A stretch of DNA of 64,000 nt from Callipepla californica brunnescens. Taxonomy: Eukaryota > Chordata > Aves > Galliformes > Odontophoridae. Positions 40,101-55,000 of the stretch are shown here, piece by piece; position 1 is the stretch's first letter; each line of letters opens with the position of its first letter. The stretch spans positions 4,589,501 through 4,653,500 of the forward strand of contig JALIRH010000010.1 in NCBI GenBank assembly GCA_023055505.1, given 5' to 3'. The notes below the pieces were generated by a model. The model ran no database searches. It was not told where the DNA came from and saw only the letters and a program-made list of their open reading frames with translations. The translations under genes were made by a program, and so were the position numbers.

Positions 40101-40433
40101 CAAGTTAGCAGAAGTACGACAGGCCGCTGCCCAGAGCTGCGGGGGCTCCACTCATACAAACTAGGAAAAGAGCAGCCACCAGTTGCAGCGGGCTCCGGGC
40201 CTTCTCACCAACTCCCGCCCGCCCGGCTCTCGCGGGCCGAAAGCACCAGGACTGCCGCAGGACACCGACCCGCACCCGGCTCCTCTCACCGGGGCGGACG
40301 CGCCGTCTCCGGGCCGCCCCATAAGGCCCCAACCGCGAGCGCGCCGCAACCTCCTCACCGGCCCCTGAACCGCGCACCGCGGCCTCACCTTGAAGATAGC
40401 GTAGCCAGCGGCGGTCTCGAACAGCACCAACAT
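16690..40433 (-). CDS. NOP58: NOP58 box C/D snoRNP core protein, 15 coding exons (genomic span incl. introns)
   Basis: Joining the exons 40433-40389, 37354-37278, 35628-35576, 33722-33598, 32852-32716, 31576-31512, 29880-29746, 29034-28889, 27941-27815, 27205-27042, 26305-26171, 24929-24868, 22519-22386, 17580-17462 and 16746-16690 gives 1581 nt, or 526 residues plus stop. Every junction is GT-AG and in frame. The human protein is 529 residues and aligns along its length. Order of parts: N-terminal domain (about 1-65), coiled-coil region (about 95-160), NOSIC segment (about 160-212), Nop RNP-binding domain (about 250-400, with [10 protein letters not shown] at 321-330), then a Lys/Glu tail ending in KDEDED. 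The family binds fibrillarin, NOP56 and the 15.5K protein on C/D snoRNAs in the nucleolus and Cajal bodies to methylate rRNA. Four introns host C/D snoRNAs. The divergent neighbour is SUMO1. Identity is essentially certain; 5' and 3' UTR limits are not fixed by sequence. Confidence 0.97.
16747..17461 (-). other. NOP58 intron 14
   Basis: A 0.7-kb intron between the two Lys-rich terminal exons. Nothing else was recognised. Confidence 0.75.
17462..17580 (-). CDS. NOP58: NOP58 exon 14, Lys/Glu tail (residues 469-508)
   Basis: The exon encodes [20 protein letters not shown] followed by five Glu and [11 protein letters not shown]. The acceptor GCAAAAG is weak for a 3' splice site, but it is the one that keeps frame with exon 13. 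The donor is GTGAGA. The tail is low complexity, so exact alignment with mammals is loose. Confidence 0.88.
17581..22385 (-). other. NOP58 intron 13
   Basis: The longest NOP58 intron (4.8 kb). It includes a 22-bp tandem of two small hairpins at 18236-18279. I see no exon or known repeat in the remainder. Confidence 0.7.
22386..22519 (-). CDS. NOP58: NOP58 exon 13, start of charged tail (residues 424-469)
   Basis: The exon encodes [20 protein letters not shown] and then [10 protein letters not shown], matching human [10 protein letters not shown]. It ends with [10 protein letters not shown], where FKAE (463-466) fits the SUMO-acceptor consensus psi-K-x-E near the position of human K467. The acceptor is CATTACAG and the donor GTTAGT. 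Confidence 0.94.
22520..26170 (-). other. NOP58 introns 11 and 12 (exon 12 between)
   Basis: AT-rich non-coding DNA around exon 12 (24868-24929). No repeat family or RNA gene is recognised. Short open frames here lack coding character. Confidence 0.7.
24868..24929 (-). CDS. NOP58: NOP58 exon 12 (residues 404-424)
   Basis: The exon encodes [20 protein letters not shown], matching the human [20 protein letters not shown] segment that closes the folded part. The acceptor is CTTTCAG and the donor GTGAAT. Confidence 0.95.
26171..26305 (-). CDS. NOP58: NOP58 exon 11 (residues 359-403)
   Basis: The exon encodes [20 protein letters not shown] and then [17 protein letters not shown], the C-terminal part of the Nop domain. 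The acceptor is TGCCCAG and the donor GTAAGT. It is exactly 45 codons. Confidence 0.95.
26306..27041 (-). other. NOP58 intron 10
   Basis: It holds an A-tract interrupted by repeated AAGCTT at 26934-26973. Nothing else was recognised. Confidence 0.7.
27042..27205 (-). CDS. NOP58: NOP58 exon 10, Nop domain centre (residues 304-358)
   Basis: The exon carries the Nop signature [11 protein letters not shown] at residues 321-331 and [16 protein letters not shown] sequence (here [12 protein letters not shown]). The acceptor is TTCTAG and the donor GTGAGT. It ends between codons. Confidence 0.97.
27610..27692 (-). ncRNA. SNORD11B: Box C/D snoRNA, second SNORD11-type copy, in NOP58 intron 9
   Basis: The minus strand has C box ATGATGA (27687-27681), D box CTGA (27617-27614), a D' CTGA, a C'-like ATGAGGG and a short stem (GTCT with AGAC). 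The guide AGTCACTACCTC pairs with 18S GAGGUAGUGACU-like sequence over 11 bases. It has the same +5 target G as the copy in intron 8. It is probably the counterpart of human SNORD11B. The terminal stem is weaker than in the other three RNAs. Confidence 0.9.
27815..27941 (-). CDS. NOP58: NOP58 exon 9, start of Nop domain (residues 262-304)
   Basis: The exon encodes [20 protein letters not shown] and [20 protein letters not shown], the conserved RNP-binding core [21 protein letters not shown]. The acceptor is TGTGGCAG and the donor GTGGGT. Confidence 0.97.
28698..28779 (-). ncRNA. SNORD11: Box C/D snoRNA, SNORD11 type, in NOP58 intron 8
   Basis: On the minus strand a perfect 6-bp stem (GATGGC with GCCATC) flanks C box GTGATGA and D box CTGA (28707-28704). 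A D' CTGA and a C'-like ATGAGGG lie inside. The guide GTCACTACCTC pairs over 11 bases with 18S GAGGUAGUGAC. The fifth base before the D box pairs with the G three bases upstream of the SNORD70 target, agreeing with human SNORD11 (18S Gm509, from memory). Exon 8 ends 110 bp upstream. Confidence 0.92.
28889..29034 (-). CDS. NOP58: NOP58 exon 8 (residues 213-261)
   Basis: The exon encodes the acidic linker [20 protein letters not shown] followed by [16 protein letters not shown]. The acceptor is CCCTGCAG and the donor GTACGT. It ends between codons. A SNORD11-type RNA lies 110 bp into the following intron. Confidence 0.96.
29035..29745 (-). other. NOP58 intron 7
   Basis: Plain intron apart from a 9-bp stem-loop at 29704-29728, directly downstream of the 5' splice site. 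Confidence 0.7.
29746..29880 (-). CDS. NOP58: NOP58 exon 7, NOSIC segment (residues 168-213)
   Basis: The exon encodes [20 protein letters not shown] and [20 protein letters not shown], the family hallmark [11 protein letters not shown]. The acceptor is CCCTTAG and the donor GTGAG. Confidence 0.97.
29983..30505. mobile_element. Non-autonomous mariner-type element, Galluhop-like
   Basis: Terminal inverted repeats are visible. The left end ACAAGTTGCTCCAAAAGTAA and the reverse complement of the right end ACAAGGGCTGCTCTGAAAGT match imperfectly and continue into AATGCCTcCTATTT on both sides. TA dinucleotides border both ends, as expected for Tc1/mariner insertion. The roughly 520-bp interior resembles, from memory, the chicken mariner family Galluhop, deleted and without an intact transposase. 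It sits in NOP58 intron 6 between the snoRNA at 31.0 kb and exon 7. An ORF across it is remnant sequence, not a gene. Confidence 0.85.
31025..31104 (-). ncRNA. SNORD70: Box C/D snoRNA, second SNORD70-type copy, in NOP58 intron 6
   Basis: The minus strand shows an 8-bp terminal stem (CTGTTGTC with GACAACAG), C box ATGATGA at 31095-31089, an internal D'-like CTGA, a C'-like GAATGATTT and D box CTGA at 31036-31033. The guide TTCGTCACTACC gives 12 paired bases with 18S GGUAGUGACGAA and the same +5 target A as the copy at 35.2 kb. The rest of the RNA differs between the copies, so this is an old duplicate. It could be the counterpart of human SNORD70B; which copy is which cannot be told here. Confidence 0.92.
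31512..31576 (-). CDS. NOP58: NOP58 exon 6 (residues 146-168)
   Basis: The exon encodes [21 protein letters not shown], at the coiled-coil to NOSIC transition. The acceptor is ATCTACAG and the donor GTAAGT. The intron that follows hosts a SNORD70-type snoRNA and a mariner-derived element. Confidence 0.96.
31577..33597 (-). other. NOP58 introns 4 and 5 (exon 5 between)
   Basis: AT-rich intronic DNA on both sides of exon 5 (32716-32852). I see no repeat or RNA gene. Confidence 0.7.
32716..32852 (-). CDS. NOP58: NOP58 exon 5 (residues 101-146)
   Basis: The exon encodes [20 protein letters not shown] and continues to [12 protein letters not shown], coiled-coil region sequence that aligns with human NOP58 without gaps. 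The acceptor is CTTACAG and the donor GTGAG. Confidence 0.96.
33598..33722 (-). CDS. NOP58: NOP58 exon 4 (residues 59-100)
   Basis: The exon encodes the Lys-rich stretch [15 protein letters not shown] followed by [13 protein letters not shown], a strongly conserved family block leading into the coiled-coil region. The acceptor is TTCTCCAG and the donor GTGATA. It ends between codons. Confidence 0.96.
33723..35575 (-). other. NOP58 intron 3
   Basis: Host intron of the SNORD70-type RNA at 35.2 kb. The remaining 1.5 kb toward exon 4 shows no recognised element. Confidence 0.75.
35201..35285 (-). ncRNA. SNORD70: Box C/D snoRNA, SNORD70 type, in NOP58 intron 3
   Basis: Read on the minus strand, a perfect 10-bp terminal stem (GTCTGTTGTC with GACAACAGAC) encloses a C-box variant ATGATGG and a D box CTGA at 35214-35211. 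Upstream of the D box, TTTTCGTCACTACC is complementary to the universal 18S rRNA stretch GGUAGUGACGAAAA over 14 bases. The fifth base before the D box pairs with the A of GGUAG, matching human SNORD70 (18S Am512) as I recall it. NOP58 introns are the known hosts of this family. A second copy lies at 31025-31104. Confidence 0.93.
35576..35628 (-). CDS. NOP58: NOP58 exon 3 (residues 41-59)
   Basis: The exon encodes [18 protein letters not shown], part of the N-terminal domain. The acceptor is TTTTGCAG and the donor GTAAGG. It leaves one base of the next codon. Confidence 0.96.
35629..37277 (-). other. NOP58 intron 2
   Basis: It contains the TA/CA microsatellite, two A-rich runs at 35680-35711 and a 9-bp hairpin at 36167-36190. 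No snoRNA signature with paired C/D boxes and a stem was found. Confidence 0.75.
37061..37111. repeat. Compound (TA)n(CA)n microsatellite
   Basis: About ten TA units are followed directly by about fourteen CA units in NOP58 intron 2. Such compound arrays are usually length-polymorphic. Confidence 0.95.
37278..37354 (-). CDS. NOP58: NOP58 exon 2 (residues 16-41)
   Basis: The acceptor CTGCAG is followed by [20 protein letters not shown], nearly identical to the human N-terminal domain. The donor is GTAAGC after a split Ile codon (phase 2). Confidence 0.96.
38367..38395 (-). repeat. CR1 terminal octamer-repeat scrap
   Basis: CACAGAATCACAGAATCATA is the short tandem tail typical of CR1 3' ends in reverse. 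Only about 25 bp can be recognised. Confidence 0.5.
39249..39315 (-). repeat. CR1 LINE 3'-end scrap
   Basis: The stretch CACAGAATCAGAGAATTGTA followed by GGGACCTCAGGAAATCATCT and AGTCCAACTTCC is the characteristic CR1 3' terminus read in reverse. About 65 bp remain. It is separate from the larger fragment starting near 39408. Confidence 0.75.
39408..39960 (-). repeat. CR1 LINE fragment, 5'-truncated, antisense reading on plus strand
   Basis: The plus strand starts with the typical CR1 3'-end reverse complement (AATTACAGAACAGAATTACTG, then ...ATCGAACTCCTGGC) and runs to CAGCACTTGAGGTGAGGCCG, a standard CR1 passage near the end of the reverse-transcriptase region. The element therefore lies on the minus strand, the same sense as NOP58, in intron 1. 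It is diverged and carries no intact ORF. Boundaries are approximate. Confidence 0.8.
40389..40433 (-). CDS. NOP58: NOP58 exon 1 (residues 1-15)
   Basis: The exon encodes [15 protein letters not shown] and ends exactly between codons before the donor GTGAGG. The start is the only ATG matching the conserved family N-terminus MLVLFET. It lies in the CpG island shared with the divergent SUMO1 side. Confidence 0.96.
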
Positions 40434-40466
40434 GACTGCAACGGAGGAGGACCGGGCCGGCGCGGC

Positions 40467-40472
40467 CACGTG
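40467..40472. promoter_or_regulatory. E-box CACGTG, NOP58-proximal
   Basis: A canonical palindromic E-box lies 34 bp upstream of the NOP58 start codon. MYC/MAX and USF proteins bind this sequence, and NOP58 is a recognised MYC-responsive nucleolar gene. Occupancy here is inference. Confidence 0.6.
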
Positions 40473-40529
40473 CGCGCACCAACCGCACCCCCGGGTCAAG
40501 CACGCGCGCGCCGGAAAGGGAAGTGGTCA

Positions 40530-40542
40530 CGGCGGAAGTGAC
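40530..40542. promoter_or_regulatory. ETS/GABP-type site
   Basis: GGCGGAAGTGAC contains the ETS core GGAAGTG and lies about 100 bp upstream of the NOP58 ATG. ETS/GABP sites are common in divergent CpG-island promoters. Motif match only. Confidence 0.5.
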
Positions 40543-40596
40543 CTCACCGGGGTGGGGGAAGCGCTGAGCCCGCCCGTCTCGCGCGCTCCCACGGGC

Positions 40597-40602
40597 CACG
40601 TG
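40597..40602. promoter_or_regulatory. Second E-box CACGTG in the NOP58 CpG island
   Basis: A second perfect CACGTG (inside GCCACGTGGC) lies 125 bp farther from the NOP58 start than the first. Two canonical E-boxes in one short promoter is more than chance in such a small interval would usually give. Confidence 0.6.
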
Positions 40603-40950
40603 GCGGGCGGCGCGCGCGGCGGACGCGCGCAGTGGGCGGGGCTCGGGCTGCGGGCCTTATAACCGCCGGCGCTGGGGCCGCCGCCTAGCGGTAATGGGGG
40701 CGCCGAGGCTGCGCTGAAGGCCTCGGTCGCGCTACGCAAGTTCCCGCCCGTGAGCGGCAGCGCAGCGGGCCGCGCTGTAGCTGCAGGGCCGCGCGGCGGG
40801 CGTGGGCTGGGCGCAGTTCCCGCCCTGCGGGGCTCCCGCTGCTGCTTTCCGAGTGACGCGCTGCCCTCGCTGGCGCAGCTGTCCCCGCCCGCCCCTAGGG
40901 GGCGCTGTGTCGGTGCGTTTCAGGCAGTCGGCGCCGTGAGTCAGCAGCGC

Positions 40951-41859
40951 TTGGTTTCCTGCCCTGCCCTCCAGTGCCGAGTTACCCCGGGAAGCCAGCA
41001 GTACGGCGGTCCACGGCACTCCCAATGGTTTCTTTCCTTCCGTGGAAATTCTTTTTTGCTTTAGATATTGTAATGACTAAGCCCTATCATAACATTATAG
41101 AAAGCAGTGTTCAGCTTGAATGGTCATTTCCAGGTTCCCGCTACTTGGAAAGCCCTATTTCAGTGCTGACGGCTCAGGATGTGTTTGGAATGTTACATTC
41201 GGCCTTCTTGCCAGCACGTCCTGCTCCCAAGCAGCTCTGGCGGTGTTAGGAGGCCATTGGTTGCTCTTGGTGCTATATGAAACGGTTTGGTGGACTGAAG
41301 GGGCTGCACGTGGAGGAGATGGGCTGCTGTTTCAGAAGGGGAATGCTGTGGCCTTCTCCTGCTGAGCTGCATATGCAACCAAGAACAGTTACGCCTCAAC
41401 CTGAATTAACGGCGGAGCTCACCGACTGCAGGTGGCTGAGATTAGTTGTGGGGGAGGGGGAAATTGGAGAAGCGCTAACGCAGCCCGTGCCCTGGGGCCG
41501 TGACTTCCTTAACGAGGCGGAGCAGCAAGAGTCAGCGTGCTGAGCGCTTCATGTGTACAGCCGTGCACATGTCAGCGCTGTGCCTTTGTTCTGCGCACGG
41601 GCAGGCAGCTGAGTTCTGGCTCACGCGAGCGTGCGCTTTTATTGCAGAATTGTGCCCCAGAATGGGTAACGCTAAGAACGGAGCTCAGGTTTTATGCTGG
41701 AGCCCGAGGCTCGAGCCACAGCGATATGCGGCTACCCTTCTGCACTGAAAGCTGTGCTTTCGTTTGTGAGTAGACACGGGACATAGGGTGAGATACGCTC
41801 TATTGTCGGCGTTGTGCGTTGTTCGGGAGCCTTGAGGCGGCTTACTCGAGGAGGGCTTG
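40951..41859. other. Spacer between the two CpG islands
   Basis: About 0.9 kb of moderately GC-rich sequence separates the NOP58 and SUMO1 islands. I see no conserved coding sequence or repeat in it. The short open frames lack family resemblance. Confidence 0.6.
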
Positions 41860-42241
41860 GGAGCGTTACTGAACTGATGCGCTCCCCCCAGCGGCGGCAC
41901 CGCCCGCCCCATTGCCCGGCACTGCCCGGCGCTGCCCGACGGCACCGCGCGCTGCTGCGCCCGCACCGCTCGCACGATGAGCTCCATCTCCTTCGGCCGG
42001 ACGCGTGGCATCAGCCGCCAAGGGGCAGCCGAGCAGGCCGGGCCCCGCGTGCCGACGCGAAGCGAGCCGGGGCTGGCAGAGCCGGGCCCCGCTCGGGCGG
42101 GGAGGAGCCGGCGGCGGGAAGTGAGCTCAGGCGCACAGGAAATCCCGCCCGCGCCGCGGCCTGTGTTTGCGCTGCGGGCAGAGAAAGGAGCCGAGCCCCG
42201 CAGCGGCCCAGCCGAGCCCGCCGCCCGCCCCGCGCCCAGCC

Positions 42242-51207
<8,966 letters not shown>

Positions 51208-52010
51208 ATCCTTCTATTTGTTTTATTTCCCCTTAATCCTTTTTTATTTTTAAATAATAGTTCTTTTGTAATGTGGTGTTCAACACTGAATTGAAACTGG
51301 CACCCCATCTCTGGGAGTTTATTTTCAAGCGTCTGGTATTTTAAATTCTCGTGCTCATTATACACTATTGTTTCTGTTTTCATTGTGCTGAACTTCTGTG
51401 ATCCAGCTGCAGCCCTGCTCTCCTTTTCCCTTCCGCCCTCCCCTTTAGAAATACATGTACACACATGCATTTGTATGTTTGCTAGGTTCGTGCATTTCAG
51501 GCACGAAGGTTCTAAGATCTGCCAGGTGGGCGAGTGTTCTTAATGACTTCCATATCTGCCCTGAAGTTTTGATGTGTGACTGTTTCACTCCTGGACTATA
51601 ACTTTCAGTGCGAGATGAAGTTTTTCAGAACTAAACTGTGGAGAAATCATGTATCCATAACTCAGTGCTATTTTGCTTAAATTGTGCTGATGGCCCAACG
51701 AAGAAGATCAGAGTTGGAAACGAGAAAGCTAGAACCGTTGTCATCTGTACCTTGCTCCAGAGATGGCTTTGCTGAAGACATAGAATTGAAAACCCTAATG
51801 ATTCTTAAATCTTGCCAGAAGAGCCCAGAAGCATTTTAACTTCGTATAGCAATTAGTACACGCAGGTATTCATGCAAGAATGTTCACAGCAGGCAACTGG
51901 TGTTACTTTGACACTCTTGTTTGTACCTTTTGGCCTGGGACATGGGTTTTGAATGGACATTGTCTGTACCAGCTTCATTTAAAATAAACAAGAAAAACGA
52001 TTTTATAAAC
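51208..52010 (+). other. SUMO1: SUMO1 3' UTR with poly(A) signal AATAAA
   Basis: About 0.8 kb of non-coding sequence follows the stop up to a canonical AATAAA at 51983-51988. Cleavage is expected 10-30 bp later. A longer form using later signals (for example AATAAA at 53641) is possible but unproven. Confidence 0.7.
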
Positions 52011-55000
52011 AATTTGCATTTTCTTTTCAAATGTTTGGAAATGAACAAAAATGTGAAAAGAGATAATTGGGGCTTTCCTTTCTAGTACCTCTATGGAGAA
52101 GGCAGAAAAAAAAGTTGTGGTCTGTAAACATACCTCGTATAAAAAAGCATTTACTTTTTTCTACTTGTGTGAGCAATGTATTGGCTTGGAAAGCAGGTGA
52201 CACTTTAAGGCTACTAGCTTTTTCTTGTTCTGTTAGGGAATATTCACATGCTTATATACTGTTTCACTTCATGCACAAAGGTTAGACTGAAAATGCAACT
52301 TGGAAGAAAATACAAAGATCTAATGTCTGCATTTTGTATGATCATGGTACCAATTAGTGATCTCTCTATGACAGATGATGTAGAAGTGTCAAGATGCCTT
52401 AGCACGCTTGAGGGCCCCCTTCATGTTAGAGCTAGGTGCAGGTTCTGAATAGTTTGAAAACCTTTGATTGGGTGTGAAAACTCAGATGGAAAGTTATAAG
52501 CAGGGCAGACTAGAGAAGGTTTCTGCGTTGTCGCTGCTTCAGCTTTTCAGCAGATGGATAGGACTTCTTCCTGGCTTGGTTTTGTAAATCAAGTTCATTT
52601 ATGAATGACAGATTAATTTAAAAGCATTTTAGTGCTGGCATACCTGGAAGAAATTTCAGATGAGTTGTCCATGATCTGTTTTTATGGCTCTTGCTGTAAA
52701 GCTATGCAGGACTTTTCACACTTTTGGTTTGTGTCTGATTTTTGATTTACTTTTACTACTAGTTTTGTACGCATAGTGGCACTGAAATTTTTTTAAAGAT
52801 TAAAGCTTTTGATTAATGAATATTAGAATATGGGACTTTAAAGTATTCTAAGTGATTCAGTCCTTCCTACTGTGATGGAGAATAACTTGGCTTCTTTGGA
52901 CTTAGCTCCAATTGCTTTTTAAGAACCCTAAACCTGTCTGCTTCAGAATACCAGAAATGAAACAGCCTTGTCATTGCTATCAGATCATCTTTAATTTAAT
53001 CTTTGTAATGCTCTTGTTAGTAGACAAGTTCTAATTATCCCACTTTTTCAAATTAAGAACAGAAGTACAGGGGACAGTGATTGACTGAGGTCACTCAGGA
53101 AACTGAATGAGGAGATGAGAAAAGAATCCAGTTCCCCTGTGTTTGATGCTAGTACTGTTGCTGCATCAGCTTTCTTTAGTTCCTGCTGTTCACTTTACTC
53201 TTTTGAGTCTGTTCTACATGCTCTTTCATATCAGTTTTCTAGTTTTGAAGCACTGGCTCACTGAAGGATATGGAGTAGAGTTTCCTGCCAAATACTATTT
53301 CAGCTACAGTGGAATGAAGCTTAAGGCTAAGGTTGTTTTTTTGTTTTGTTCTTTTTCCTGTTGTGTAACATTCTCCTGAAGCATGTCTCTGCATAGAGTG
53401 GATATAGTACCAGTGGCAAAATGACCTCTTTTTGATCTGTTATCAAGCATCAAGGAACACGGCTGCTGATTCAAAGCAATGTCTGTACAGTTGCAACTGT
53501 TTGTGGAACAGTAATAGGAAAACTGTACTCTGACTACAAAATTAGTATTGAGAGCTTCATGTAAAATGAGAGGATAAACAAGCTACACATGCACTTGGTA
53601 CCTTTTTAAGAAACTTCATTTTTTAGAAGTTGCACTTCAAAATAAAACATAGATTTTGAAGTTGAGAGGATGAACACTTGGTTATTCTTTCATTTCTTTG
53701 GATCAAGTAATAATTTTCAAAAAAAATTTACTGAAAAGATGTAAAGTTTAGAAAGATTACTGTTTCTAAACTGTTCATGGAGTTAAAGCTCTTGACTGGA
53801 GGTCACAGTCTCCTTCGTATGCTGGAGAAAAATAGAGGAAATAATCTGTTTCTCCTTGTGACGATTCGGTGATGTGCTCACCTGTATATCAGAAAAACTC
53901 AGTTGAGCTGTTGGTAGATGCTCCTGCTCAGTGGTTTTTGGTTGTTTAAAGAAGTGGTGAATGTTGGAAAAGGAAACAGTCTTCACAGCAGTGAGATGTA
54001 GAGGCTATTTACTTCAAATATTAAAGCAATTTAAATGCTTCTAATTATGAAGTTAATATACTTGATATTCTTTATCATACTGTATAAAAACTGCATTGAT
54101 AAGTGCTGTAAAACTATCAGGTTCCATCTGGAGGTCTTTAAAGCTTATATGTTTAAAATATTTGTATATTATTAAATATATTTATATCTACATAGTCAAC
54201 CATAAGTTCAACAAAATGAGATTCTGAAGGCTATGGACTTCAGTTAGAATGTCTAACCAACTTGAGGACTGTTGCAAATTTTAAATAACTATGTATTTAG
54301 GAGCCTACAACTGTATATTACAGTTGTTAGTTTTTCCTACTTTGAATTATTTTTAAGATACAATACTTAGGTATCTGTGCTGACCTGGGCATCTTCCATG
54401 TGCACTTCTGAACTAACGATATGCAGGGAAATTTTCACAGATGAGATCATTAGCTTCTGAGATATCTCACAAAGAACTGTAGGAACTGTGCAGATGGGAA
54501 ATAAACTGTCTTTGTCTTGCTTTTAGAACCAATACTTAATTCAAGTGAAGTTAAGCTTCAGCTTAGGGAGGTGACAAAGGTTGATTACCCTTCTTCACAG
54601 GAAACTACAGAAGCAACAATACAATTTGGAGCTACAAACATCCCTTTCTTTCACTAGATAATATTAGTCGAGCAGAAAATAAGATGACTTGCAAAAGAAA
54701 GTTCTTACCTTGTTTATCTTAGTTTTTCAGTATCAACAATAAGATAACTTGCCTTTCATGAAACAATAGCGTATCAACTGATTGATTTGGGTGTTTCACC
54801 CAAAAGTCAGCAATAATGTCTTCATACCTTTTGTAAAAGGACAGTTCTATTTTTATTCTTTCTACTGAAGTGGGCCAGAGAATCTATGATGAAGCAGCAA
54901 AAGATAAGCAAAATATATTCTAACACCTCAAGGGGTTATAAAGGTTATCATGGTCTGTCTAGGTTAATTTCCAGTGGCTGATAAAACATGAATGCTTTTA

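Larger units (their letters stand above)
37355..40388 (-). other. NOP58 intron 1
   Basis: A 3.0-kb intron with its first 200 bp inside the CpG island. It contains the CR1 pieces listed separately at 38.37, 39.25 and 39.41-39.96 kb. I recognise nothing else. Confidence 0.8.
40180..40950. promoter_or_regulatory. CpG island over NOP58 exon 1 / NOP58 promoter
   Basis: Very GC-rich DNA with dense CpG dinucleotides spans NOP58 exon 1 and about 500 bp upstream, in sharp contrast to the AT-rich introns. It holds two CACGTG E-boxes, an ETS-type CGGAAGTG and GC boxes. No TATA box sits in the right place for the minus-strand gene. A pyrimidine-rich run (TCCTCCTCC on the minus strand, just upstream of the ATG) suits the pyrimidine-type start sites of ribosome-biogenesis genes. 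The exact start site is not shown. Confidence 0.8.

Noticed and set aside
40105..40599. 164-codon minus-strand frame over NOP58 exon 1
   Set aside because: It is out of frame with the conserved NOP58 start and reads through intron 1. Composition artefact of the CpG island.
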